DNA from: Rhizobium leguminosarum
GTDB taxonomy: Bacteria; Pseudomonadota; Alphaproteobacteria; Rhizobiales; Rhizobiaceae
Direction: 5' to 3'
Assembly: GCF_002953715.1 (NCBI RefSeq)
Contig: NZ_CP025012.1
Coordinates: 3,224,001-3,288,000 of the forward strand
DNA: 64,000 nucleotides
The position numbers and the translations under genes were made by a program. Below are positions 8,244-19,001 of the stretch, one piece after another (the first letter of the stretch is position 1; the number at the start of each line of letters is the position of its first letter). Below the pieces are notes generated by a model, which saw nothing but the letters and a program-made list of their open reading frames with translations, made no database searches and was not told the DNA's origin.

Positions 8244-8958
8244 GACAGACGTGAACCCCGATCAGATTGGCGCGGGCGCGCCGCAGCCGCTCGAATGGCG
8301 CGACGGCGATATGCCCTATTCAACAGCCTTTGGCGATCATTTTTATTGCCAGACCGATGGGCGGCTGGAATGCGGCCACGTTTTCCTCGCCGGCAACGGC
8401 CTGCCGGAACGCTGGAGCGGCCGGAAGCGCTTCCGGATCGGCGAACTCGGCTTTGGCACCGGCCTGAACTTCACCGAGACCTGGCGGCAATGGAAACTCC
8501 ATCGCCAAGCCAGCCAGCATTTGCATTTCACCTCCTTCGAACTCCACCCGATGCGCGGCGAAGAAATCGGCCGGGCGCTGTCGCACTGGCCGGAGATCGA
8601 TGCCGAACGCGAGGCGCTGACGGCGGCGTGGCCGCAAGCGCCTGATGGCATCGTTGAGCTCGATCTCGATGCCCAGACGACGCTCCAGGTCGTCTGCGGC
8701 TATGCCTTGGACGGCGTCGCGGCAGCCGAAGACGGCTTCGACGCCTGGTATCTCGACGGCTTCGCCCCGTCGCGCAACAGCGATATGTGGTCGGAGGAAC
8801 TGATGCGGCTCGTCTGTGAGAAAAGCGCAGCCGGCGGCACTTTCGCCACCTACGCGGCGGCCGGTTTCGTGCGCCGCAATCTCATCGCCGCGGGTTATGC
8901 CGTCGAGCGCCGCAAGGGCTTTGCCGGCAAGCGAGAAATGCTCTGCGGCATCAAGTAA
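8242..8958 (+). CDS. mnmD: tRNA (mnm5s2U34)-methyltransferase MnmD
   Basis: 238 residues, the size of a stand-alone MnmD. Class I SAM methyltransferase signature RIGELGFGTGLNF (about residues 60-75), the DAWYLDGFAPSRNSDMW block and the C-terminal TFATYAAAGFVRRNL and GFAGKREML motifs are all typical of the MnmC N-domain. It methylates nm5(s2)U34 to mnm5(s2)U34. Its ATG (8242-8244) overlaps the divergent ATG of the FAD gene (8241-8243, opposite strand), so each gene's promoter must lie inside the other, or the mRNAs are nearly leaderless. Confidence 0.88.
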   Translation: MTDVNPDQIGAGAPQPLEWRDGDMPYSTAFGDHFYCQTDGRLECGHVFLAGNGLPERWSGRKRFRIGELGFGTGLNFTETWRQWKLHRQASQHLHFTSFELHPMRGEEIGRALSHWPEIDAEREALTAAWPQAPDGIVELDLDAQTTLQVVCGYALDGVAAAEDGFDAWYLDGFAPSRNSDMWSEELMRLVCEKSAAGGTFATYAAAGFVRRNLIAAGYAVERRKGFAGKREMLCGIK

Positions 8959-9001
8959 TCTCGGGAAGTACGATCGATTCAAGCCGCTGCGTTGCTAACA
9001 G

Positions 9002-9020
9002 TTATCACTTCGTGCGATAA
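9002..9020. promoter_or_regulatory. Candidate ParD autoregulatory operator
   Basis: TTATCACTTCGTGCGATAA: 7-bp arms (TTATCAC/GCGATAA) with one mismatch and a 5-nt centre, ending 19 nt before the parD ATG. ParD-family antitoxins repress their own operon through such dyads. Assigned by position and symmetry only. Confidence 0.4.
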
Positions 9021-9039
9021 TCGCCCGAGAGGAACGAAT

Positions 9040-9288
9040 ATGGCCAGCAGCGCGAATCTTGGACAGCAACTCGAAAACTATGTGAATGAACTCGTGAAAT
9101 CGGGGCGTTACAACTCTCGCAGCGAAGTTCTGCGGGAAGGTGTCCGGCTTGTCGAGGAGCGGGAAAAACGGCTGATGGCGCTCGATCTGGCGATCGGCCA
9201 GGGGATCGCCGACGCGGAAGCAGGCCGCTTGAAGCCCATCAGCGATGTCGCCGCCCGCCTTGCAGCCAAATATGACGGCCGTTCGTGA
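9040..9288 (+). CDS. parD: ParD-type antitoxin (ribbon-helix-helix)
   Basis: 82 residues. The segment LGQQLENYVNELVKSGRYNSRSEVLREGVRLVEERE is a classic ParD ribbon-helix-helix plus helix that binds DNA as a dimer; the C-terminal tail should wrap the toxin. ATG 9040 has GAGAGGA just upstream and is preferred to an earlier in-frame start at 8992. The gene overlaps parE by 4 nt (GTGA). A dyad 20 nt upstream may be its operator. Confidence 0.88.
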   Translation: MASSANLGQQLENYVNELVKSGRYNSRSEVLREGVRLVEEREKRLMALDLAIGQGIADAEAGRLKPISDVAARLAAKYDGRS

Positions 9289-9586
9289 TCGTCCTCATTA
9301 CCGCCCAGGCGGAGGCGGATCTCGAACGTATTGGCGACTATATCGCTGCGGACAATCCGCAGCGGGCGGCAAGCTTCATTCACGAACTGCTGGAACGGTG
9401 TGAGCGTCTGGCGGAAACGCCGAACGGTTTTTCATTGGTTCCACGCTACGAACATACCGGCGTTCGCCGCCGTCCCTACGGCAACTATTTGATCTTTTAT
9501 CGCGTCAGCGAGGATCGTATCGAGATCCTGCATATCCTCAACGGCGCTCAGGATTTCGAGAGCATCCTGTTTCCCGAAAGTTCAGA

Positions 9587-9593
<7 letters not shown>
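9285..9593 (+). CDS. parE: ParE-type toxin (RelE/ParE superfamily)
   Basis: 102 residues with a GTG start overlapping the parD stop. Features of the family are the opening VLITAQAEADLERIGDYIA, the NPQRAASFIHELLERCERLAETPNG segment and the C-terminal YLIFYRVSEDRIEILHILNGAQD. ParE toxins poison DNA gyrase and are held in check by ParD. The 3' end overlaps the convergent kinase gene by 7 nt. No truncation is apparent, so the pair is probably functional. Confidence 0.88.
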
Positions 9594-12934
<3,341 letters not shown>

Positions 12935-13210
12935 AAAATATCGCTCCCGCAATGAATGAAATATCGACTACAAAAACTATAACGCCAAGGCTTTTAACAA
13001 GGTTTTAACCATAAATTTCGACAGCGGAATTTTACGAGCCAGCTCACCAAGCTGAAGATAATACGGGATTACCAGCCCCGGCTTGCACGAGACTGAAAGG
13101 ACGCCTGCAATAGTTCCTTTCGACGTCGGGGTCCGTTGAAATCATGACGAAAATTTAATGCCGAAACCGCTTGCGCGGCCATTGCGCCGCCGCGATCCGG
13201 GCCGAGTCTC

Positions 13211-13235
13211 GGCATGGCTTTACGGAAGCCATGCC
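13211..13235. promoter_or_regulatory. Perfect hairpin in the 5' leader of the exported protein gene
   Basis: GGCATGGCTT and AAGCCATGCC form 10-bp perfect arms with a TACGG loop. The right arm ends 5 nt before the AAGGA Shine-Dalgarno of the gene at 13253. It could protect the 5' end of the mRNA or modulate initiation. It is too far from the Shine-Dalgarno to hide it fully. Confidence 0.45.
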
Positions 13236-13252
13236 CATGAAAGGAAAATACC

Positions 13253-13561
13253 ATGTCCGTTCTTCATAAGACCATGGCGACGGGCCTGATCGCGCTGACC
13301 TTTGCCGGCGCCTCGCTCGCCACTGCCACCACCGCCGATGCCCGTCCACGCGATGCCTTCTGGGGCGGCCTTGCCGCCGGCGTTGTCGGCGGCGCCCTGC
13401 TGTCGGAGGCCGCCCGTCCCGCCTACCCGGTCTATCCCGCCTATCCCGCTTACCGCCCCTACCCCGTTTACCGGACTTACTATCGGCCGGACTATTGCCA
13501 CTTCGAATGGTTGCACGACGATTGGGGCAATCCCTATCGTGTCAAAGTTTGCCAGCGATAG
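13253..13561 (+). CDS. Small exported Tyr/Pro-rich protein
   Basis: 102 residues. Residues 1-30 form a signal peptide (basic start, LIALTFAGASLATA, then an AxA-type site near TADA-RP). A Gly/Ala-rich hydrophobic stretch (FWGGLAAGVVGGALL) follows, then a run of YP-x-Y repeats and a short C-terminal domain with two Cys (YCHFEW, KVCQR) that could form a disulfide. Such proteins are common in rhizobial envelopes; the function is unknown. AAAGGAAAA precedes the ATG. Confidence 0.7.
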   Translation: MSVLHKTMATGLIALTFAGASLATATTADARPRDAFWGGLAAGVVGGALLSEAARPAYPVYPAYPAYRPYPVYRTYYRPDYCHFEWLHDDWGNPYRVKVCQR

Positions 13562-13609
13562 CGGAAACCGCATCCGGCGTCGCTTGACCTCCCGTCGGCG
13601 CCGGTCAAA

Positions 13610-13717
13610 TTACAGCGTCCTCTGCGCGTCTTTTCAGACGCGCAGAGGACGCTGTAACGCTTTGAATTTCTGCATAATTTCATCCTTAAATCGATTCCGA
13701 TTTAAGAAATGATGCAG
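13610..13717. repeat. RIME-like palindromic repeat, two hairpins
   Basis: First palindrome 13610-13657: TTACAGCGTCC...GGACGCTGTAA with nearly perfect inner arms around TTTTCA. Second palindrome about 13671-13717: CTGCATAATTTC...GAAATGATGCAG with inner arms TTAAATCG/CGATTTAA. Same two-hairpin design as the elements at 2634, 20744 and 36459. Confidence 0.6.
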
Positions 13718-13742
13718 TAGCCGGAACGGCAATCAAACGAAA

Positions 13743-13764
13743 CTGGCGGATTTTCATCCGCCAG
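13743..13764. terminator. Hairpin terminator 3' of the MFS gene
   Basis: CTGGCGGAT/ATCCGCCAG, 9-bp arms with a TTTC loop, 32 nt beyond the MFS stop codon on the minus strand. A short T run is seen only within the loop, so rho-independent action is uncertain. Confidence 0.4.
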
Positions 13765-13795
13765 CTCAAAGCCGATCAGATCGCATTTTCAACCG

Positions 13796-15181
13796 TTACG
13801 GAGAAAGCTCCTCCAGCACGCGATCCTTGGTTTCGACAGCAAACAACATCGTGATGATTGCACCGACGATCAGAATGGCTGCGAAGCTCGCAAAGACATA
13901 CTGGATGCCCATGGAAGACATCACGGTGCCGACGAGGATCGGGCCGGCCGATGACCCCAAGCGAAGCCAGGCGCTGCCGGTTCCTGTTCCCAGTGCCCTG
14001 AGGCGCGTCGGGTAGATCTCTGCAGAGTACAGATACAGAGAGAATGTGACGGTCTGGACAATCGCATAAGCGAGGCCGGCAAGAACCAGAACCTGGATGG
14101 GAGAGGTCGCGCCGAGCCATGCGAGAGCCAGCAGCGGCACGGGAGCGAGAAGCAGCGCACCGGTGTACCAGCGCTTGCGTCCCACTTTGTCGATGAGCAG
14201 CGCGCAGATGACAGCGGCGATCACGCCGCCGACCGACGTGAGAAAACCATAGAAGATGCTGGTTTGAAGCGGCAGGTTGAAGACCTGTCGATACAGGGTC
14301 GGCAGCCAGGTGATCGTACCGTTGGCCACCGTATAGGCGGTAAACCACATTGCCCAGATGGAAAGCGTCCGCTTCAGGTAAATACCCTGGAACAGCTCGC
14401 GCCAGTCCGACTTGCGGCGGACCGGCGCCTGGATGAGCTTCGGCTCGGGCAGTTCCTTGCCGGCTGCGCGAGCACTCTCTTCCATGCGGGTGACGATAGC
14501 GTTTGCTTCGCCATAGCGGCCGTTGGCAGCCAGCCAACGCGGTGATTCCTTCAGGAACCAGCGCAGGGGAATCATGATGATTGCCGGAACGAGACCGACG
14601 ACGAACATCGCCTTCCAGCCGTAAACCGGTACCATGAAGTAGCCGATCAGCCCGGCGCCGACGAGGCCCAGCAGGAACATGACCTCATAGAGGAGGAAGA
14701 ACTTGCCGCGCCCCTTCGACCCGATCAACTCGTTGATATAGGCGCTGGCGACCGGAACCTCGCCGCCCGTGCCGATCCCCTGAACGAAACGGAAGGCCAT
14801 CATCATGCCGGCGCCGGCAGCGAACAGGCATGCGACATCCATGCTGACGAAGAGCAGGATCGTGAACAGAAGAACTTTCAGCCGGCCGACCTTCTCGGCA
14901 AGCCAGCCAAACAGGATCGCACCGATCAACTGTCCCAGATAGCCCATCGACAGGATCATACCGGTCTGAGAGGGAGTCAGGCCCCACTCGCGGACGAGGA
15001 CGGGCATGGCATAAGCGATGGCGATGACCGTGTAGCCGTCGAAGAACGTTGCGGCGCCGACGATATTACGCGCCCAGAATACCTCGCGGGTGATGGGAAG
15101 GCGCTCCAGACGAGCGCTGATTTCGGCCTGAGGATCAGCGGCATTCGCTGTCTCAGCCGGTATAGGCTGCATGACATTCAT
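13796..15181 (-). CDS. MFS transporter, metabolite:H+ symporter type
   Basis: 461 residues with about 12 predicted membrane segments. The loop 2-3 signature GWLAEKVGRLK and its counterpart LIDKVGRKRW in the second half, and FVQGIGTGGEVPVASAYINE after segment 4, place it in the sugar/aromatic-acid symporter branch of the MFS. ATG 15181 has a strong AAGGAGG upstream. It lies downstream of a DapA-like aldolase gene under a divergent LacI regulator, so it likely imports the substrate, or precursor, of that enzyme. The exact substrate is not readable. Confidence 0.8.
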   Translation of the reverse strand: MNVMQPIPAETANAADPQAEISARLERLPITREVFWARNIVGAATFFDGYTVIAIAYAMPVLVREWGLTPSQTGMILSMGYLGQLIGAILFGWLAEKVGRLKVLLFTILLFVSMDVACLFAAGAGMMMAFRFVQGIGTGGEVPVASAYINELIGSKGRGKFFLLYEVMFLLGLVGAGLIGYFMVPVYGWKAMFVVGLVPAIIMIPLRWFLKESPRWLAANGRYGEANAIVTRMEESARAAGKELPEPKLIQAPVRRKSDWRELFQGIYLKRTLSIWAMWFTAYTVANGTITWLPTLYRQVFNLPLQTSIFYGFLTSVGGVIAAVICALLIDKVGRKRWYTGALLLAPVPLLALAWLGATSPIQVLVLAGLAYAIVQTVTFSLYLYSAEIYPTRLRALGTGTGSAWLRLGSSAGPILVGTVMSSMGIQYVFASFAAILIVGAIITMLFAVETKDRVLEELSP

Positions 15182-15285
15182 TGGTTCCTCCTTCTCGCCC
15201 CGTGGCCTACCACTCTCCCGGCCAGGGGCGCTCCTGCTTGATGGTTGCTACTGCGCGTCAGTTCGTCCTGTCAGAGCAATGGCCT

Positions 15286-15321
15286 TCAAAGACGTTCAAG
15301 TCTGCCTCGTCGGGTTTCCAT
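15286..15321 (-). CDS. Candidate 11-residue leader peptide METRRGRLERL
   Basis: A tiny ORF between the DapA-like gene and the MFS gene. Its ATG (15321) follows an excellent Shine-Dalgarno (AAGGGAGGAGG, 5-6 nt spacing), far better than chance would suggest, and a stable GC hairpin (15345-15369) lies just upstream. It is Arg-rich (four of eleven). It could be a leader controlling transporter expression, or the remnant start of a lost gene. Confidence 0.3.
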   Translation of the reverse strand: METRRGRLERL

Positions 15322-15344
15322 GGTTTCCTCCTCCCTTCGCAATG

Positions 15345-15369
15345 CGCCCCTGCGACCTGCGCAGGGGCG
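15345..15369. terminator. GC-rich hairpin after the DapA-like gene
   Basis: CGCCCCTGCG and CGCAGGGGCG form 10-bp perfect arms with a 5-nt loop, 10 nt past the stop of the DapA-like gene on the minus strand. There is no poly-T tract, so it may stabilise the upstream mRNA or attenuate readthrough into the MFS gene. Confidence 0.45.
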
Positions 15370-15378
15370 TCAAGGAGG

Positions 15379-16326
15379 TCACTCGGCAGCCAGCAACTGG
15401 TCAACGCGACCAATACCGGCGGCGTCGAAGGCAGCAAAGATCTCCGCTTCGGCCTTGTCGCCAAGGCTCTTCAGCGGCTCGCGGATCGTAGCGTGGTCAA
15501 GAATACCGCGGTGCACGAGGCCGAGTTTCAAGGCCACGGTGCCTTCCATATGAGAGCCGCGATGATAGACGGCACGCGTCACCGGAAGAAGGCGCTCGAA
15601 GATCTTGCGCGCTTCCGGATAGTCCTGCGCCTTGCCGGCTTTGATCAGGTCGATCAGCAGTTCTGGCGCGATATTGCCATAACCGACGAGCAGACCGTCG
15701 ACATCGAACATGGTTGGCAGCAGCCATTCATCGTGGCAGCTCAGAACCTGCAGCTTTGGATTGGCCTTCTTCAGCTCCGGAATTTCGACATACCAGCGCT
15801 TCATATTGCGCACGCCGTTCTTGGTGGCGACGACGCCTTCCTGTGTGGCAATCGCAAGCTGCGTATCGAGATCGTATGATGCCTTGGTGGCGTCGGGATA
15901 TTGGAACAGGATGCACTGGAGGCCAGACTCCTGCCAGATTGCCTTGTAGCGATCCTGAGGCGCTCCCTTCTGAAAGCCGAAACGCAGCCAACCGTGGTTG
16001 GGATAGACGAGTGCGCCGGTAGCACCAGCGGCCTTGCATTTCCTGGCCTCTTCAGCGGCGACCTTCGTGCCTTCACCGGTAATCCCGGCAATGATCGGAA
16101 CGGCACCGTCGACTGCTTCAACATAAGTGTGGATGAGAGCAAGGCGCTCCTCTTCCGTGAGGAAGGTGCCCTCGCCGGCATGGCCGAGGATGACGAGGCT
16201 TTTGACGCCTTCCATCGAGACCAGCCATTTGGCGAGTTTGGCGTTGGCTTTGTGATCAACTTCACCGTCGCGGGTGAAAGCGGTAACGGGGGCCGGGCTC
16301 AGCCCGCGCATATCCATCGGTTGCAT
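15379..16326 (-). CDS. Dihydrodipicolinate synthase/N-acetylneuraminate lyase family protein
   Basis: 315 residues from ATG 16326, which has AAGGAGGAG just upstream; an ORF extension to 16359 lacks such a signal. TIM-barrel family features: the GHAGEGTFLT loop (usually GTTGE), the active-site Tyr in FQYPDATKASY, and the Schiff-base Lys in GVVATKNGV. It would act on a 2-oxo acid, as aldolase or dehydratase (for example 2-keto-3-deoxy sugar acids). Operon with the MFS transporter; repressed, by inference, by the divergent LacI-type protein. A true dapA role is unlikely given this context. Confidence 0.8.
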   Translation of the reverse strand: MQPMDMRGLSPAPVTAFTRDGEVDHKANAKLAKWLVSMEGVKSLVILGHAGEGTFLTEEERLALIHTYVEAVDGAVPIIAGITGEGTKVAAEEARKCKAAGATGALVYPNHGWLRFGFQKGAPQDRYKAIWQESGLQCILFQYPDATKASYDLDTQLAIATQEGVVATKNGVRNMKRWYVEIPELKKANPKLQVLSCHDEWLLPTMFDVDGLLVGYGNIAPELLIDLIKAGKAQDYPEARKIFERLLPVTRAVYHRGSHMEGTVALKLGLVHRGILDHATIREPLKSLGDKAEAEIFAAFDAAGIGRVDQLLAAE

Positions 16327-16384
16327 ATTGGTCTCCTCCTTCGTGCGATCGCGGTTCACTCGCGACCGATATAGGATCGTTTAC

Positions 16385-16396
16385 GGGAACGTTCCC
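16385..16396. promoter_or_regulatory. LacI-type operator
   Basis: GGGAACGTTCCC, a perfect 12-bp palindrome with the central CG typical of LacI/PurR-family sites, in the divergent region 59 nt upstream of the DapA-like gene and 94 nt upstream of the lacI-like gene. Likely bound by the product of the adjacent regulator gene. Confidence 0.6.
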
Positions 16397-16489
16397 ACTA
16401 TCGTTCTCGAATTCTCTGGAGTCAATATCTTTTTTGGTGCATGCTCAGAATGACGACGGCCGATTGCCGACTCGAATGGAAAAGGCTCA

Positions 16490-17518
16490 ATGAATTCAAA
16501 GACGGATGAAGTTCCGGGACAGACTCGCGTCACTATTCACGGCGTCGCTGCCGCAGCCGGTGTCTCCAAATCTACCGTGTCCCGCATACTGGACGAGAGG
16601 CTTCCCCGCTCCGACAGCGAGACCGCGCGTCGCGTGCGCAAGGTTGCCGAAGAGCTCGGATACGTTCGGGATGTTTCCGCAGCGAGCCTCAGGCGCGGCA
16701 ACACGATGACAATCGGGGTGATCGTGCCCAGGCTGACGGATACGGTCATGGCCATGCTTTATGAAGCACTGGCCAAGGCCTGCAGCCGTAGTGGCCGCTT
16801 CGCGATTGTCGCAACGACCGACGACAAGCCAAAGGCAGACCGGCTTGCGGCCGAGTCTCTGCTGAAACGCGGTGTCGATGGTCTGATTCTTTCGACAGCG
16901 CGGGAAGACGATGACTTTCCGGACGAGCTGGCAAAACGCGGTATTCCTTATGTCCTGGCACTCCGGACGGATGGCCACAGCCTCTCGTCGGTCGGCGATG
17001 ACAGGCTCGGTGGGTACCTCGCCGCCCGCCACCTCCTCGATCTCGGCCATCGCAGAATTGGCGTCATCGCCGGTCCATCCTATGCCTCCAGTTCGCGGGG
17101 CCGAGTGGAGGGTTTCCGCCACGCCCTGGAAGAAGCTGGATTGAAGGCAGACCCCTCAAACATCATTCCCTCGACATTCGGCATCGAGTCCGGTGCGGTA
17201 GCCGTCGAGACACTGATGCATCTTGGTCCGCGCCCAACCGCTATTTTCGCCGTCAACGACAATACCGCCATCGGCGCCTTGTCGGGACTGACGAAACTTG
17301 GCCTTTCCGTGCCACAGGACATCTCGATCGTAGGCTATAACGACATTCCGATTGTCAGCCACCTCCCCACGCCGCTCACGACGTTGCGGGTGCCGTTTGA
17401 GCAAATTGCATCAAACGCCCTTGATCTTCTTGCCGGTGACAACAGCCCTGCCGACGAGCGTATTCGGATCTCGGCCCCAACCCTCATTCCAAGGAAATCG
17501 ACGGCACCGATACGCTAA
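16490..17518 (+). CDS. LacI-family transcriptional regulator
   Basis: 342 residues. The N-terminal helix-turn-helix reads TIHGVAAAAGVSKSTVSRILDERLPRSDSE (about residues 12-45), followed by a hinge helix and a periplasmic-binding-protein-like effector domain (TIGVIVPRLTDTVMAMLYEAL, VGYNDIPIVSHLPTPLTTLR). It diverges from the DapA-like/MFS operon, with a perfect palindrome between them. It most likely represses that operon until a sugar-acid type inducer is present. Confidence 0.9.
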   Translation: MNSKTDEVPGQTRVTIHGVAAAAGVSKSTVSRILDERLPRSDSETARRVRKVAEELGYVRDVSAASLRRGNTMTIGVIVPRLTDTVMAMLYEALAKACSRSGRFAIVATTDDKPKADRLAAESLLKRGVDGLILSTAREDDDFPDELAKRGIPYVLALRTDGHSLSSVGDDRLGGYLAARHLLDLGHRRIGVIAGPSYASSSRGRVEGFRHALEEAGLKADPSNIIPSTFGIESGAVAVETLMHLGPRPTAIFAVNDNTAIGALSGLTKLGLSVPQDISIVGYNDIPIVSHLPTPLTTLRVPFEQIASNALDLLAGDNSPADERIRISAPTLIPRKSTAPIR

Positions 17519-17591
17519 AGCTCGCACCACGCAGACCATGCTGCCCTCATGCGGGCCGCATGCGGCGGTCGCATAGAGAGGAAGGACCAGC

Positions 17592-18707
17592 ATGCCGGAA
17601 CCGCTCAAGAACCTGCTGCATGAGGCATTGGTCGGCGATATGGCCGATCGCATTGCCGGCAACGCGCCGACTTTCGATAAAAACCGCTTCGTGACGCTGG
17701 CGACCGAGGGCCTCACCGCGCTGGAGCTGATGGAGCGCTCGGCCCTGATCCGCGACGCGCTGTTTGCCACCCTTCCCGGTGATTTCCGGGAGGCTGCAGC
17801 CATGCTCAAGGCGAGCCTGCCCGCCCCCGACAGGCCCGGGCTGTCCGGCTGGATGCTGCTGCCGGTCAACCAGTTCATCGCCGCGCGCGGCCCCGATCAT
17901 TTCGATCTCGGTCTCGATCTCCTGAAGGCGCTGACGCCGCATTTCACAGCCGAATACGGCATCCGCCCCTTTATCCACCGCGACCAGCAGCGCGCGCTGG
18001 CCATCATTTCAAGCTGGGTCGACGATCCCGATCAGCATGTGCGACGGCTGGCGAGCGAGGGAACGCGGCCGCGCCTGCCCTGGGCGATGCGTCTGCCGCA
18101 GCTCGTGAAGGATCCGGCGCCGATCCTGCCCATCCTGACCGCGCTGATGGATGATCCCGAGGATTATGTGCGCCGATCCGTGGCCAACAGCCTGAACGAC
18201 GTCGCCAAGGACCACCCGGATCTGGTCGCCGCCTTCATCGCCAGTCATATCGACGGTGCTTCATCCGAACGCCGCTGGCTGCTGAAACATGCCTCGCGCA
18301 CGCTTCTGAAGAAGGGCCACGCGCAGGCGCTTGCCAATTTCGGCTTCGCCGCGGCCGCTTCGCTCGAATGCGAACTGCTGCTCCGGAATGCTGAGGTGAT
18401 GTTCGGCGAAGGGCTGGATTTCGAAATCCGGGTGACCAACGCCGGCGCGCGAGCGCAGTCGCTGATGATCGACTACGCCATTCACCATGTGAAGAGCGAC
18501 GGTTCGCTCTCACCCAAGGTCTTCAAGTGCAAGGCGATAATGCTCGCTCCGGGGCAAAGCCATACAATTGGGCGCCGCCACGCCATGCGGCCGATCACGA
18601 CGCGACGCTACTATCCAGGCGAACATCGCATCGCCATCCTCGTCAACGGCGCGGAGACCGCATCGCAAAGCTTCGTCCTCGTCATGCCCTCACCTGACCG
18701 AGCTTGA
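17592..18707 (+). CDS. DNA alkylation repair protein, AlkC-like HEAT-repeat glycosylase
   Basis: 371 residues. All-helical repeats cover about residues 1-260, with the diagnostic RRLASEGTRPRLPWAMRLP segment and DPEDYVRRSVANSLNDVAKDHP, as in the AlkC/AlkD superfamily of 3-methyladenine glycosylases. The last 100 residues are beta-rich (LECELLLRNAEVMFGEGLDFEIRVTN) and match the Ig-like C-terminal domain of one AlkC class. ATG 17592 follows GAGAGGAAGG. It probably removes cationic alkylpurines from DNA; transcribed alone. Confidence 0.85.
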   Translation: MPEPLKNLLHEALVGDMADRIAGNAPTFDKNRFVTLATEGLTALELMERSALIRDALFATLPGDFREAAAMLKASLPAPDRPGLSGWMLLPVNQFIAARGPDHFDLGLDLLKALTPHFTAEYGIRPFIHRDQQRALAIISSWVDDPDQHVRRLASEGTRPRLPWAMRLPQLVKDPAPILPILTALMDDPEDYVRRSVANSLNDVAKDHPDLVAAFIASHIDGASSERRWLLKHASRTLLKKGHAQALANFGFAAAASLECELLLRNAEVMFGEGLDFEIRVTNAGARAQSLMIDYAIHHVKSDGSLSPKVFKCKAIMLAPGQSHTIGRRHAMRPITTRRYYPGEHRIAILVNGAETASQSFVLVMPSPDRA

Positions 18708-19001
18708 GGCTTTCTTGTGCACTGCACTTGACTTTCCACGCGAACTAGCCCAAATGCGGGTCAGCTTTCACCCTTCCGGCCGCCGCGTGAGCGTGCCCCT
18801 GCTGAAAAATACAGACGCAGGAAGAAGGGACAAAAGCGCATTTCGATAAAGCGCCGCACTCCCATGAGCGGCCAGAAGCGCTGGAAAGCTTTTTCCAACT
18901 CACAAGTTCCCACTTCACGCGGGGTTCTTGACGCCAGAATGAAACCGGATCGCATGGTGCGTTCCGGCGATAGTCATTGTGGCGCCCCGAAAGGTTATAC
19001 C

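Noticed and set aside
18864..19001. N-terminal extension of the DEAD-box helicase
   Set aside because: No Shine-Dalgarno and no similarity to the family; the TTG at 19002 has a good site and begins the conserved protein.
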